Below the pieces are notes generated by a model. It saw nothing but the letters and a program-made list of their open reading frames with translations. It was not told where the DNA came from and made no database searches. Of a DNA stretch of 35,669 bases, positions 1 to 7,342 are shown one piece after another. Source of the stretch: Bacteroidales bacterium UBA1735. GTDB taxonomy: Bacteria; Bacteroidota; Bacteroidia; Bacteroidales; Paludibacteraceae. Within the stretch, counting starts at the first letter, position 1. The number at the start of each line of letters is the position of its first letter. The stretch spans positions 1-35,669 of the forward strand of contig DCID01000034.1 of assembly GCA_002315745.1 (NCBI GenBank). The letters are read 5' to 3'. The position numbers and the translations under genes were made by a program.

Positions 1-51
1 TGTAATTAGCAATCGAAAAGTGTACCACGCAGTAATCGAAAAATGTACCAC
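1..51. repeat. IS21 left terminus with two tandem 18-base sites
   Basis: The tip TGTAATTAGC is followed by AATCGAAAAGTGTACCAC at 11-28 and AATCGAAAAATGTACCAC at 34-51, starting 23 bases apart and differing at one base. The right end holds the inverted counterpart. Tandem subterminal sites of this kind bind the IstA transposase in known IS21 elements; binding here is inferred from the family. Confidence 0.88.
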
Positions 52-66
52 TTAGAGAATCGGGTG

Positions 67-96
67 CAAAAGTAGTATTTTCTTGTTAAACTTCAA
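67..96 (-). promoter_or_regulatory. Outward-facing promoter at the IS left end
   Basis: On the minus strand there is a -7 element TACTTTTG (74-67) with a TTG (96-94) separated by 19 bases, the Bacteroidota promoter layout. It lies downstream of istB and points out of the element to the left, so it could drive a flanking gene beyond the window. It is a motif match only. Confidence 0.5.
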
Positions 97-128
97 AATA
101 TTGTTGCAATAAATTTGCATTTTCTTTA

Positions 129-884
129 CTATTTCAGTAGATTTTGTGTTTCTTTTAGTCGATAAGACGTCCCTGTCATGTTAATTAGGTGCGCTTTATG
201 CGTAAGTCTGTCCACGAGCGCAGTGACAAGGATTTTATCTTCAATGACTTCACTCCAGCGGTTAAAAGCTAGGTTGGTTGTAATGACGGTCGCTTTCTTT
301 CCTGCACGTAATGATAAGTGGTTAAAGAGTAGCTCTCCGCCCTCTTTATCGCAAGATACATACCCAAACTCATCGCATATCACTAAATCGTATTTAGCAA
401 ACTTAGTTTCTAATGCGTGTAATGTCTTTTGTGATTGACATTCACGTAGTTGTATTAATAGATGTGGTACGGATGTAAATAATACAGAGTATCCTTGTTC
501 ACAAGCCAGTATGCCCAATCCAGTAGCAATATGAGTTTTACCAGTACCTGGATTACCATAGAGTACTACGTTGCGTCCTTCTTTGACAAAGTCCAATGTT
601 TCTAATGCAGGTAATGCCACTTGACCATCTGTAGGTAATTCAGTACGCACAAGATCATCGAGATACATCATTTGAGGGAACGATGCTTGCTTAACTCTTT
701 GTAATTTACGGAATTCTGCTCGATTCTGCACTTCCTTTTTAAGTACTTGACATAGGACTCTCTCTGGCGACCATTTTTGCAAGGTTGCATCTTCTAATAG
801 ACTATCAACCTCATCATAGAGAGTTGACATCTTGAGTGTATGAGCATAACTTTTAATTTGTTGCAATTCGCTTAGTATTTGCAT
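129..884 (-). CDS. istB: IS21 helper ATPase IstB
   Basis: This is the 251-residue IstB/DnaC-like AAA+ ATPase that assists the IS21 transposase in target selection and strand transfer. A Walker A motif (GNPGTGKTH, roughly residues 110-118) and a Walker B motif (LVICDEFGY) are visible, with the IstB N-terminal helical region before them (MQILSELQQIKSYAHTLKMS). Length is normal for the family (about 240-260). Its start lies inside the end of istA, overlapping it by 32 bp, which suggests translational coupling. No frameshift or stop interrupts it. The ATPase is distantly related to the helicase loader DnaC, but its position after istA inside IS21 ends makes IstB the firm reading. Confidence 0.96.
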   Translation of the reverse strand: MQILSELQQIKSYAHTLKMSTLYDEVDSLLEDATLQKWSPERVLCQVLKKEVQNRAEFRKLQRVKQASFPQMMYLDDLVRTELPTDGQVALPALETLDFVKEGRNVVLYGNPGTGKTHIATGLGILACEQGYSVLFTSVPHLLIQLRECQSQKTLHALETKFAKYDLVICDEFGYVSCDKEGGELLFNHLSLRAGKKATVITTNLAFNRWSEVIEDKILVTALVDRLTHKAHLINMTGTSYRLKETQNLLK

Positions 885-2454
885 AAGATAAAGGTTTTAT
901 AGGTTGTTGGATTAATTGTGTTATGGTGTTGAGCGTCTCAGAGGACTGCTGCTCTATTTGGTAGGCGTGTGCGCCACCCGTTGTGGTCATTATGTATACA
1001 TCATCGGTAATACTCTCATGATTAAGAATAGCTTTTATTTGCTCCACAGATATCTTTCGCAAGCCATGTGATAGCAATGTATTATAAGCATCTATGATAT
1101 CCGTGTGGGTATGACCATTCTCTTGGGCAAAGATGAGTAAGTCTATAAAGGACTGAGCGTCCTTGACAAAATGCTTGTCAAAGATCTCTCGTAATCGACC
1201 ATCTACTCTACGCAAAGCAGTAGAGTCTTTAACAGCTCCAGGCTTACGACGAAAAGTCTTGAGATAATGATCAATGTTTAATACCCATTGCCCTTTGGCA
1301 TAACTACGCTCATGACGAGCCATTTTCTCATTGCCATCAAAGATAACGATATGCTCACTATATAGTTTGACAATAACGCGTTTCCCTACGAGACTATCAG
1401 GGACGGAGTAATGATTGTTAAACAACGTAATGGTACTCCATTTGCTGACCTCTCGTTCGATACGTTCAAAGCAACCCATATCACCTAACTTAGGTTGTAA
1501 GGCTGCCAAATCCTCATCCCTAAGATTAACATTACAACCGTGCTCATCCTGCATGATGCATGGCATATCTTTGCATGTTCTCATCAGCCAAGCCTGCGCT
1601 TCATCATAACTATCAAAGTGATCTTTTACACAAAAGGATTTACGACGGACTACTTCCACACTCCGCTCTACATGACCTTTCTCATTGCCAGAACGAATGT
1701 TACAAAAACGATGTTCAAAGTGGTAGTAATCTTTCATGCGTATAAGAGCATCTGTAGGCAATTTATCCTTCTCTACAAAAGCCTTGACTGCTACACGCAT
1801 ATTGTCATAGACCATCATGCGTGGCACACCATGCACATCTCGGAAAAAGTTCCGATGTGACTCCATAAAGGCTAACGTGTCTTGATGATGAAAAAGATAT
1901 GCCCAACGAGCATTACTAAAGGCAAAAGTAAAGACGGAAAGGTAATACTTTTCTTCCTTACCACGGATAAACAGCTTAACCTCCCCCCAGTCAAACTCAC
2001 AAGTCTCTCCCGCATAATACTCCTGATGGATATAGGCTTCTTTCTCTCGCTCGACTGGACCATGCTCTAACTTATAGACATAGTGACAGACACTGGAATA
2101 ACTGATGCAATAGCCTTGCTTCTTCAATGCCTCCCATATATCATATTTAAGCATGCGTTGTTTACGCATTCCCATAGATACTTTCCTACGATTACTCTGC
2201 ATGTAATCGTGGATGAGAGATGTGACTTCTGGCGTTAATACTACAGCATGCCGATGGCTGCTGTCATACTTAGGAGGAGTCGTTAGTAATTCTTCAATTG
2301 CTTCCTCATCGCCCTTCTGGCGAACCTCCTCATACTCGTGAAGCACTTTCTTTACCGTGCCTCTACTAACTTCGGCCTTTATGGCAATAGCTCGTTGGCT
2401 CATGCCTATCAAAGACCAGTGAATAATGTTTTGTTTAGTAACCATTTTAATCAT
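853..2454 (-). CDS. istA: IS21 transposase IstA
   Basis: This 533-residue protein is the DDE transposase of the IS21 family. The N-terminus has a helix-turn-helix (around GMSQRAIAIKAEVSRGTVKK) that would recognise the tandem terminal sites. The integrase-like core contains candidate catalytic acidic residues in EFDWGEVKLFI, MMVYDNMRVAVK and GNEKGHVERSVE, in the expected order. A C-terminal beta-rich region follows (HYSVPDSLVGKRVIVKLYSEHIVIF as two segments of a Mu-transposase-C-like fold). Length is typical. An in-frame second Met lies three codons in (MVTKQN), so the start may be 2445 rather than 2454. It is transcribed from the promoter-like motif at 2498-2527 and runs into istB. Confidence 0.96.
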   Translation of the reverse strand: MIKMVTKQNIIHWSLIGMSQRAIAIKAEVSRGTVKKVLHEYEEVRQKGDEEAIEELLTTPPKYDSSHRHAVVLTPEVTSLIHDYMQSNRRKVSMGMRKQRMLKYDIWEALKKQGYCISYSSVCHYVYKLEHGPVEREKEAYIHQEYYAGETCEFDWGEVKLFIRGKEEKYYLSVFTFAFSNARWAYLFHHQDTLAFMESHRNFFRDVHGVPRMMVYDNMRVAVKAFVEKDKLPTDALIRMKDYYHFEHRFCNIRSGNEKGHVERSVEVVRRKSFCVKDHFDSYDEAQAWLMRTCKDMPCIMQDEHGCNVNLRDEDLAALQPKLGDMGCFERIEREVSKWSTITLFNNHYSVPDSLVGKRVIVKLYSEHIVIFDGNEKMARHERSYAKGQWVLNIDHYLKTFRRKPGAVKDSTALRRVDGRLREIFDKHFVKDAQSFIDLLIFAQENGHTHTDIIDAYNTLLSHGLRKISVEQIKAILNHESITDDVYIMTTTGGAHAYQIEQQSSETLNTITQLIQQPIKPLSYANTKRIATN

Positions 2455-2497
2455 TGGCTTTACTTTGCATTAGGTTGGTATATACTTAATCTTAATG

Positions 2498-2527
2498 CAA
2501 AGATACTACTTTTTTACCAATTCTCAA
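2498..2527 (-). promoter_or_regulatory. Probable istA promoter
   Basis: On the minus strand a -7 element TATCTTTG (2505-2498) has a TTG (2527-2525) 19 bases upstream and an A-rich stretch between. It sits about 44 bp before the istA start, partly abutting the inner transposase site at 2529-2546, so transposase binding could repress it; that regulation is inferred. Confidence 0.6.
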
Positions 2528-2528
2528 A

Positions 2529-2580
2529 ATGGATCATTTTTCAATTGCTATAGTGGATCATTTTTGGATTGCAATTTACA
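2529..2580. repeat. IS21 right terminus with two tandem 18-base sites
   Basis: Read on the minus strand from 2580 inward, the end is TGTAAATTGC, then AATCCAAAAATGATCCAC (2570-2553), then AATTGAAAAATGATCCAT (2546-2529), starting 24 bases apart. They match the left-end sites except for a TGTACC to TGATCC difference shared by both right-end copies, so left and right ends are distinguishable. Confidence 0.88.
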
Positions 2581-2597
2581 TATTTTAACTACCTTTG
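2569..2597 (+). promoter_or_regulatory. Hybrid promoter: -33 from IS end, -7 from host
   Basis: A good -7 element TACCTTTG (2590-2597) lies 10 bp outside the IS. The best TTG upstream (2569-2571) is inside the IS terminal repeat, with an 18-base spacer. The start codon at 2622 is 25 bases below the -7. The spacer is two bases shorter than at the other promoters in this window, so strength is uncertain. Confidence 0.45.
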
Positions 2598-2621
2598 CAC
2601 CCAAATTCAAAAACAACCACT

Positions 2622-3911
2622 ATGAAAAAGTTCATTCTTTATGCAAGCCTATTGGCCATCTGCTTAACCGCATGCCAATCCAAACCTCAGTCCACTACCC
2701 CCGTCGGTATGACCGAAGAGGAGTATCAAGAGTACAAAGATCTTCTCGCATCTGTTCAAACAATCGAGCAGAGCCTCGAAGATGTAACTGCCATGACCGC
2801 CGAGCAAGCCCTGCAACTATCTAACCTCAATAGCCAGTTCCACTACGACTATGATCCTATGGGCAAAGATTCTGCCACCATTGCCGGTTGTGAGCACCTG
2901 AAGAAACGTATTCAGTCCCTGCACCATAGTATCGATAAAACCATACAACAATGCTTGCCAACCATCCGTATCAACGCATTGGACAAGTCCGATTATCTCG
3001 TCGAAAAAGCCGAGACTTTTCCTATCTATCTCAAGCGTGGCGATAGCCTATTTATCCATGTACGTACCGAGCGTGTGAGCATCCTTAAGGTGCATAACGC
3101 CGATGCCAAATCGACCTTACTCACTCGTACCAACAGGAACCAATACGACGAGAAAATGGCTATCTCTAATTCGGCTATCTACCTGGTAGAGATCATCCCA
3201 GGCAATGCACAATATGCGGATATCCAACTATCCTACACCCCAGGTTCCATAGAGCGAATCGCTAACCCCGTTGAGGTACGATCCGAGGAAGTTGAAGCAC
3301 AAGCAGGTGACTGGCGGGTGCGTACCGTCAAAGGACTGAAGATGAAGAACCTCTTCGAAGAACCTCGTAAGTTCACCCTCCGTGGACAACTCAAAGCCGC
3401 TTTCTCGGGCTCCTATCGCGCCCTCGTAGCGGTGCAAGTGCCTGCTGGTGCAACGGACATCCTCTACTCGCTCCGTATCTCTACCAACGAGTCCAACACC
3501 TACAAAGATGGTAAATTCCATGACAATATGGAGACCTCATACAAGCGCGTGAAGATGTTAGGTCTGCCTGTATACGAGTCGCACAAGGGCGGTGGATTGA
3601 TTGCAACTCTCTTGGGCGAGAACTTGCCCGTTCGCGAAGAAGATGCCTATATCAATATGTATGTATTCTACAATGCAGCCTTGGCCAAAAAGTTCCAAGA
3701 TGGTGCCGATCCTGCCAAACTTGCCTACAATGTAGACTACTCCACGCTCGGCACGCAGTCGTGCAATGGACGTATCCCGTCTAAGGGAAATAAGACCATC
3801 TACCTCGCTTTCGAAAACGAGCGTATGCGTTACAATAACTACATCTGGTTAGAAGCCGTCAGTGCCGTTCCGAACACCGAGTATTTCAAGACCAAATATA
3901 GTGTCAAGTAG
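2622..3911 (+). CDS. Lipoprotein of unknown function
   Basis: This encodes a 429-residue predicted lipoprotein. The start is taken at ATG 2622 rather than an upstream in-frame TTG because MKKFILYASLLAICLTAC is a clean type II signal peptide with lipobox LTAC. After the cysteine comes a Ser/Thr/Gln-rich linker, then a helical section with EEEYQEYKDLL and EQALQLSNLNSQ, and then a largely beta-type region (FPIYLKRGDSLFIHV, and VPAGATDILYSLRIS) suggesting beta-sandwich domains. I do not recognise the family. It is a single gene between the IS21 element and typA, with a 212-bp gap before typA, and its promoter may have been altered by the IS. Localisation to the outer or inner membrane is not decided by the sequence. 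Confidence 0.85.
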   Translation: MKKFILYASLLAICLTACQSKPQSTTPVGMTEEEYQEYKDLLASVQTIEQSLEDVTAMTAEQALQLSNLNSQFHYDYDPMGKDSATIAGCEHLKKRIQSLHHSIDKTIQQCLPTIRINALDKSDYLVEKAETFPIYLKRGDSLFIHVRTERVSILKVHNADAKSTLLTRTNRNQYDEKMAISNSAIYLVEIIPGNAQYADIQLSYTPGSIERIANPVEVRSEEVEAQAGDWRVRTVKGLKMKNLFEEPRKFTLRGQLKAAFSGSYRALVAVQVPAGATDILYSLRISTNESNTYKDGKFHDNMETSYKRVKMLGLPVYESHKGGGLIATLLGENLPVREEDAYINMYVFYNAALAKKFQDGADPAKLAYNVDYSTLGTQSCNGRIPSKGNKTIYLAFENERMRYNNYIWLEAVSAVPNTEYFKTKYSVK

Positions 3912-4003
3912 CACTCTTGTTGGGTCAATAGGCAACCTAATCTATCATTTTTACACTTTTTTGCACTTTTTTGCAAATTTATCCCAAAAAATCGGGACAA
4001 GTC

Positions 4004-4034
4004 TTGCATATTTCAAAAAAAAGCAGTACCTTTG
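4004..4034 (+). promoter_or_regulatory. typA promoter
   Basis: TTG (4004-4006), a 20-base spacer containing an eight-base A-tract, then TACCTTTG (4027-4034). The segment TTGCATATTTCAAAAAAAA is nearly identical to those at 12890 and 15961. The region upstream (3912-4003) is T-rich with a tandem ACTTTTTTGC motif and no gene. Confidence 0.8.
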
Positions 4035-4123
4035 CGGGCTATTTCGTGCGCAAGGGTGTGCGCGTACGCCACATACACACCCCCATACGCACATACAAAG
4101 ACGCCAATATTTAGGTACAAGAT

Positions 4124-5932
4124 ATGCAAAAGATTAGAAACATAGCGATTATCGCTCACGTAGACCACGGCAAAACGACGCTCGTGGACAAGATGCTCTA
4201 TACCGCTAAAGTGGTACAAGAGTCCCGTATGGAGGGAGTAGAGAACAAGGAACTGATTCTCGATAACAATGACCTCGAACGGGAACGAGGTATCACTATC
4301 TTAGCCAAGAACGTGTCTATCGACTACAAGGGCTACAAGATCAACATCATTGACACCCCGGGTCACGCAGACTTCGGCGGTGAAGTAGAGCGCGTGCTGA
4401 ACATGGCAGACGGCGTACTACTGCTCGTCGATGCATTTGAAGGGCCTATGCCCCAGACTCGTTTCGTGCTGCAAAAAGCATTAGAGTTGAACCTCAAACC
4501 TATCGTCGTGATCAATAAAGTAGATAAACTGAACTGCCGTCCCGACGAGGTACAAGAGGCCGTGTTTGACCTGATGTGTAACCTCAACGCCACGGATGAT
4601 CAGCTCGATTTCCAAACCATCTACGGTAGTGCTAAGAACGGATGGATGTCCACCGATTGGCATAAGCAGACGACTGATCTCACCGCCCTCATGGACGCCA
4701 TCATCGAATATATCCCCGAACCCGAAGTGCTCGAAGGTACACCGCAATTACTCATTACCTCACTCGACTACAACCCATACGTAGGTCGTATCGCCGTAGG
4801 TCGTGTGCACCGTGGTGTGCTCAAAGATGGGCAAGCGGTGATGCTAGTGAAAAAAGATGGTGCGAAGATTCGCACGAAGATCAAAGAGTTACATACCTTT
4901 ACCGGTATGGGTCACGTCAAGACGGACGAAGTACATAGCGGCGATATATGCGCCCTCATCGGTATAGAAGGATTCGAGATAGGTGACTCTATCTGCGATA
5001 TCGAGAACCCCGAACCACTCAAACCTATTGCTATCGACGAGCCCACGATGTCGATGACTTTCACCATCAACGATAGTCCTTTCTTCGGACAAGATGGTAA
5101 GTTCGTGACCAGTCGCCATATCCAAGACCGACTCAAGAAAGAGTTGGAGAAGAACCTCGCCCTACGTGTTGAACCGAGCGACAAAGAGTCCGCTTGGCAC
5201 GTGTTTGGCCGTGGTGTGCTGCACCTATCGGTACTCATTGAGACGATGCGCCGCGAGGGTTATGAACTGCAAGTCGGTCAACCCAAAGTGATCATCAAAG
5301 AGATAGATGGCGTCAAATGTGAACCTGTAGAGCAACTGACTGTGAACACCCCCGAGGAGTGCTCGGGTAAGATCATTGAGTTCGTGACCGTCCATAAGGG
5401 CGAAATGAACAAGATGGAGCTCATCAATGACCGTGTACAACTGGAGTTCACTATTCCGAGCCGTGGTATCATGGGTATGCGTACCTACGTGATGAACGTG
5501 TCCGCAGGTGAAGCCATCATGGCACACCGATTCCTCGAGTACCAACCTTACAAGGGTGAGATGCCTATTCGTGTCAATGGTTCGCTCATAGCCATGGAGA
5601 CAGGTACGGCTTCTGCCTATGCGCTGGACAAGTTGCAAGACCGTGGACGGTTCTTCATCGATCCGCAAGAGGAAGTATATGCCGGACAGGTCGTAGGCGA
5701 GAACGCCAAGGAAGGGGACATCGTCATCAATGTCATCAAAGCCAAGAACTTAACGAACATGCGTAGTAAATCCGCCGACGATAAGGCAGTATTACCACCA
5801 TGCATTCGCTTCTCGCTAGAGGAGGCATTGGAGTATATCAAGGAGGATGAGTATGTAGAGGTCACTCCGACCCACATGCGTATTCGTAAGATCATCCTCG
5901 ATGAGTTAGAGCGCAAGCGTGCTAGCCGATAG
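4124..5932 (+). CDS. typA: Ribosome-associated GTPase TypA/BipA
   Basis: TypA/BipA is a translational GTPase of the EF-G/LepA class that binds the 70S ribosome and helps assembly of the large subunit and growth under stress. The 602-residue length is typical. The G domain shows AHVDHGKTT (residues 11-19), the effector segment RERGIT (53-58), DTPGH (77-81) and NKVD (131-134). Domain II and the domain III/V folds follow (GRGVLHLSVLIETMRREGYE and the PSRGIMGMRTYVMN segment characteristic of BipA), with the BipA C-terminal domain after them. The start ATG follows an 89-nt leader from the promoter at 4004-4034. The next gene, trigger factor, is 43 bp downstream on the same strand. Confidence 0.97.
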   Translation: MQKIRNIAIIAHVDHGKTTLVDKMLYTAKVVQESRMEGVENKELILDNNDLERERGITILAKNVSIDYKGYKINIIDTPGHADFGGEVERVLNMADGVLLLVDAFEGPMPQTRFVLQKALELNLKPIVVINKVDKLNCRPDEVQEAVFDLMCNLNATDDQLDFQTIYGSAKNGWMSTDWHKQTTDLTALMDAIIEYIPEPEVLEGTPQLLITSLDYNPYVGRIAVGRVHRGVLKDGQAVMLVKKDGAKIRTKIKELHTFTGMGHVKTDEVHSGDICALIGIEGFEIGDSICDIENPEPLKPIAIDEPTMSMTFTINDSPFFGQDGKFVTSRHIQDRLKKELEKNLALRVEPSDKESAWHVFGRGVLHLSVLIETMRREGYELQVGQPKVIIKEIDGVKCEPVEQLTVNTPEECSGKIIEFVTVHKGEMNKMELINDRVQLEFTIPSRGIMGMRTYVMNVSAGEAIMAHRFLEYQPYKGEMPIRVNGSLIAMETGTASAYALDKLQDRGRFFIDPQEEVYAGQVVGENAKEGDIVINVIKAKNLTNMRSKSADDKAVLPPCIRFSLEEALEYIKEDEYVEVTPTHMRIRKIILDELERKRASR

Positions 5933-5936
5933 GGGT

Positions 5937-5962
5937 TTGAAAATTTGAAAATTTGAAAATTA
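5937..5962 (+). repeat. Tandem TTTGAAAA micro-repeat between typA and tig
   Basis: Three consecutive units of an 8-base motif (TTTGAAAA) fill most of the 43-bp spacer between typA and trigger factor. The same motif recurs at 17498-17521 in front of exbD. Confidence 0.85.
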
Positions 5963-5975
5963 AAATTATACAGTT

Positions 5976-7316
5976 ATGAAAGTTGAAAAATCAGAATTCA
6001 AAGACATGGTAGGGGTCATCACATTGACTATCGAACCTGCCGACTATCAGGAAGCTGAACAAAAAGAGCTTCGTCAAATTCGTCAAAAAGCCAACATCCC
6101 CGGTTTCCGTCCCGGTATGGTACCTATGGGTATGGTGAAGAAAATGTATGGTAAGGGTGTGCTCGCAGAGGTCATCAATAATGTCATCGGCGAGAAACTG
6201 AGCCAGTACATCGAGGACGAGAAACTGCAGATCTTAGGCGATCCACTGCCTAATGAGGAGTTGACTCCTGCTGTCGATTTCGATAACCAAGATACGTTTA
6301 AGTTCGCCTTTGACGTAGCTATCGCACCAGAGTTTGACGCTAAACTCACCGCTAAGAATAAACTGACTCAATACGAGATCACTGTCACCGACGAGATGGT
6401 GAACAAGCAGGTTAACAGTTACGCAGAGCGCTTTGGCGAGTATGTAGATGCTGAGGCTGTAGCAGAAGGCGATGTATTGAAAGGCTTACTCAAGGAAGTG
6501 GGCAACGACGCTAACCCTATGCAGAAAGAGAACGCCATGCTCAATCCAGGTTATATGAAGGATAAGAAAGTGGCTAAACTGTTTGCTGGCAAGAAACTGG
6601 GTGAGGTCATTACCTTCAATCCTATGAAAGCATACGACAGCGAAGTTGAAGTAGCTAGCCTGCTCGGTATCAAGAAAGAGGAAGCCAAAGAGTTGAAGTC
6701 GGATTTCACCTTCGAGTTACAGGGTATCACCCGTCACCAAGCCGCTAAGATTGACGGCGAGTTGTTCGCCAAAGTATATGGCGAAAACAACGTCAAGGAC
6801 GAGGCTGATTTCCGCGCTAAGGTACGTGCCGAGATCGAAGCTAACATGGCCGAAGACGCTAAGTATAAGTTCGGATTGGATGCCAAAGAGGCTATCATGA
6901 AGAAGATGGAGAAAGTGGAGTTCCCGAACGCTTTCCTGCGTCGTTGGGTACTGGCTACCAATAAGAACATGACCGAGGAGCAAGTAGATAAAGACTTCGA
7001 TCAGATGCTCAACGAACTCAAATGGCACTTGGCAAAAGACCAACTGATGAAGGAGTTCAATGTCCAAGTCGAAAAAGAGGACGTAGAAGCCTATGCTAAA
7101 GAAGTGGCTAAGATGCAGTTCATGCAATATGGCTTGATGCACGTAGAGGATCAGTACCTCACCAACTTCGCCAACGAGATGCTCAAGAAAGAGGATCAAC
7201 TCCGCGGTATCGTGGAGCGCGTAGCAGAGAACAAGATCTACGAAGGCATCAAAGGTGTCGCTAAGATCGAGAACAAGGCTATCAGCCACGAAGACTTCGG
7301 CAAACTATTTGCCTAA
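5976..7316 (+). CDS. tig: Trigger factor (ribosome-bound chaperone)
   Basis: Trigger factor binds nascent chains at the ribosome exit tunnel in the cytoplasm. This 446-residue protein has the N-terminal ribosome-binding domain with the signature loop as IPGFRPGMVP (E. coli has GFRKGKVP), a middle region in the place of the FKBP-type PPIase domain, and a long helical C-terminal chaperone domain (from about residue 260, with NVKDEADFRAKVRAEIEAN). The sequence is diverged from proteobacterial Tig, as expected for Bacteroidota; whether the middle domain keeps isomerase activity cannot be judged. It lies between typA and mpl, with repeat-filled spacers on both sides and no separate promoter motif seen, so co-transcription with typA is likely. 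Confidence 0.93.
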   Translation: MKVEKSEFKDMVGVITLTIEPADYQEAEQKELRQIRQKANIPGFRPGMVPMGMVKKMYGKGVLAEVINNVIGEKLSQYIEDEKLQILGDPLPNEELTPAVDFDNQDTFKFAFDVAIAPEFDAKLTAKNKLTQYEITVTDEMVNKQVNSYAERFGEYVDAEAVAEGDVLKGLLKEVGNDANPMQKENAMLNPGYMKDKKVAKLFAGKKLGEVITFNPMKAYDSEVEVASLLGIKKEEAKELKSDFTFELQGITRHQAAKIDGELFAKVYGENNVKDEADFRAKVRAEIEANMAEDAKYKFGLDAKEAIMKKMEKVEFPNAFLRRWVLATNKNMTEEQVDKDFDQMLNELKWHLAKDQLMKEFNVQVEKEDVEAYAKEVAKMQFMQYGLMHVEDQYLTNFANEMLKKEDQLRGIVERVAENKIYEGIKGVAKIENKAISHEDFGKLFA

Positions 7317-7342
7317 ATCGTACATTCGTAAATCGTAAATGA
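7314..7342 (+). repeat. GTAAATC heptamer repeats filling the tig-mpl spacer
   Basis: The spacer from the tig stop (TAA at 7314-7316) to the mpl start consists of degenerate heptamers: TAAATCGTACATTC followed by GTAAATCGTAAATG. The last unit overlaps the mpl ATG. The same heptamer occurs at 10741-10771 and 24052-24070. Confidence 0.8.

Larger units (their letters stand above)
1..2580 (-). mobile_element. Intact IS21-family insertion sequence
   Basis: The element has the two-gene IS21 layout (istA then istB, both on the minus strand, overlapping by 32 bp) and matching termini. The left end begins TGTAATTAGCAATCG and the right end, read inward on the other strand, begins TGTAAATTGCAATCC (12 of 15 identical), so the element starts with TG and ends with CA as IS21 elements do. 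Each end carries two tandem copies of an 18-base motif, the usual arrangement of IS21 transposase sites. Both reading frames are uninterrupted, so it may be active. The left boundary is base 1 of the window, so a target-site duplication cannot be checked; the right flank begins TATTTTA. The window probably starts here because of an assembly break or an extraction edge at a repeat. Confidence 0.93.
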
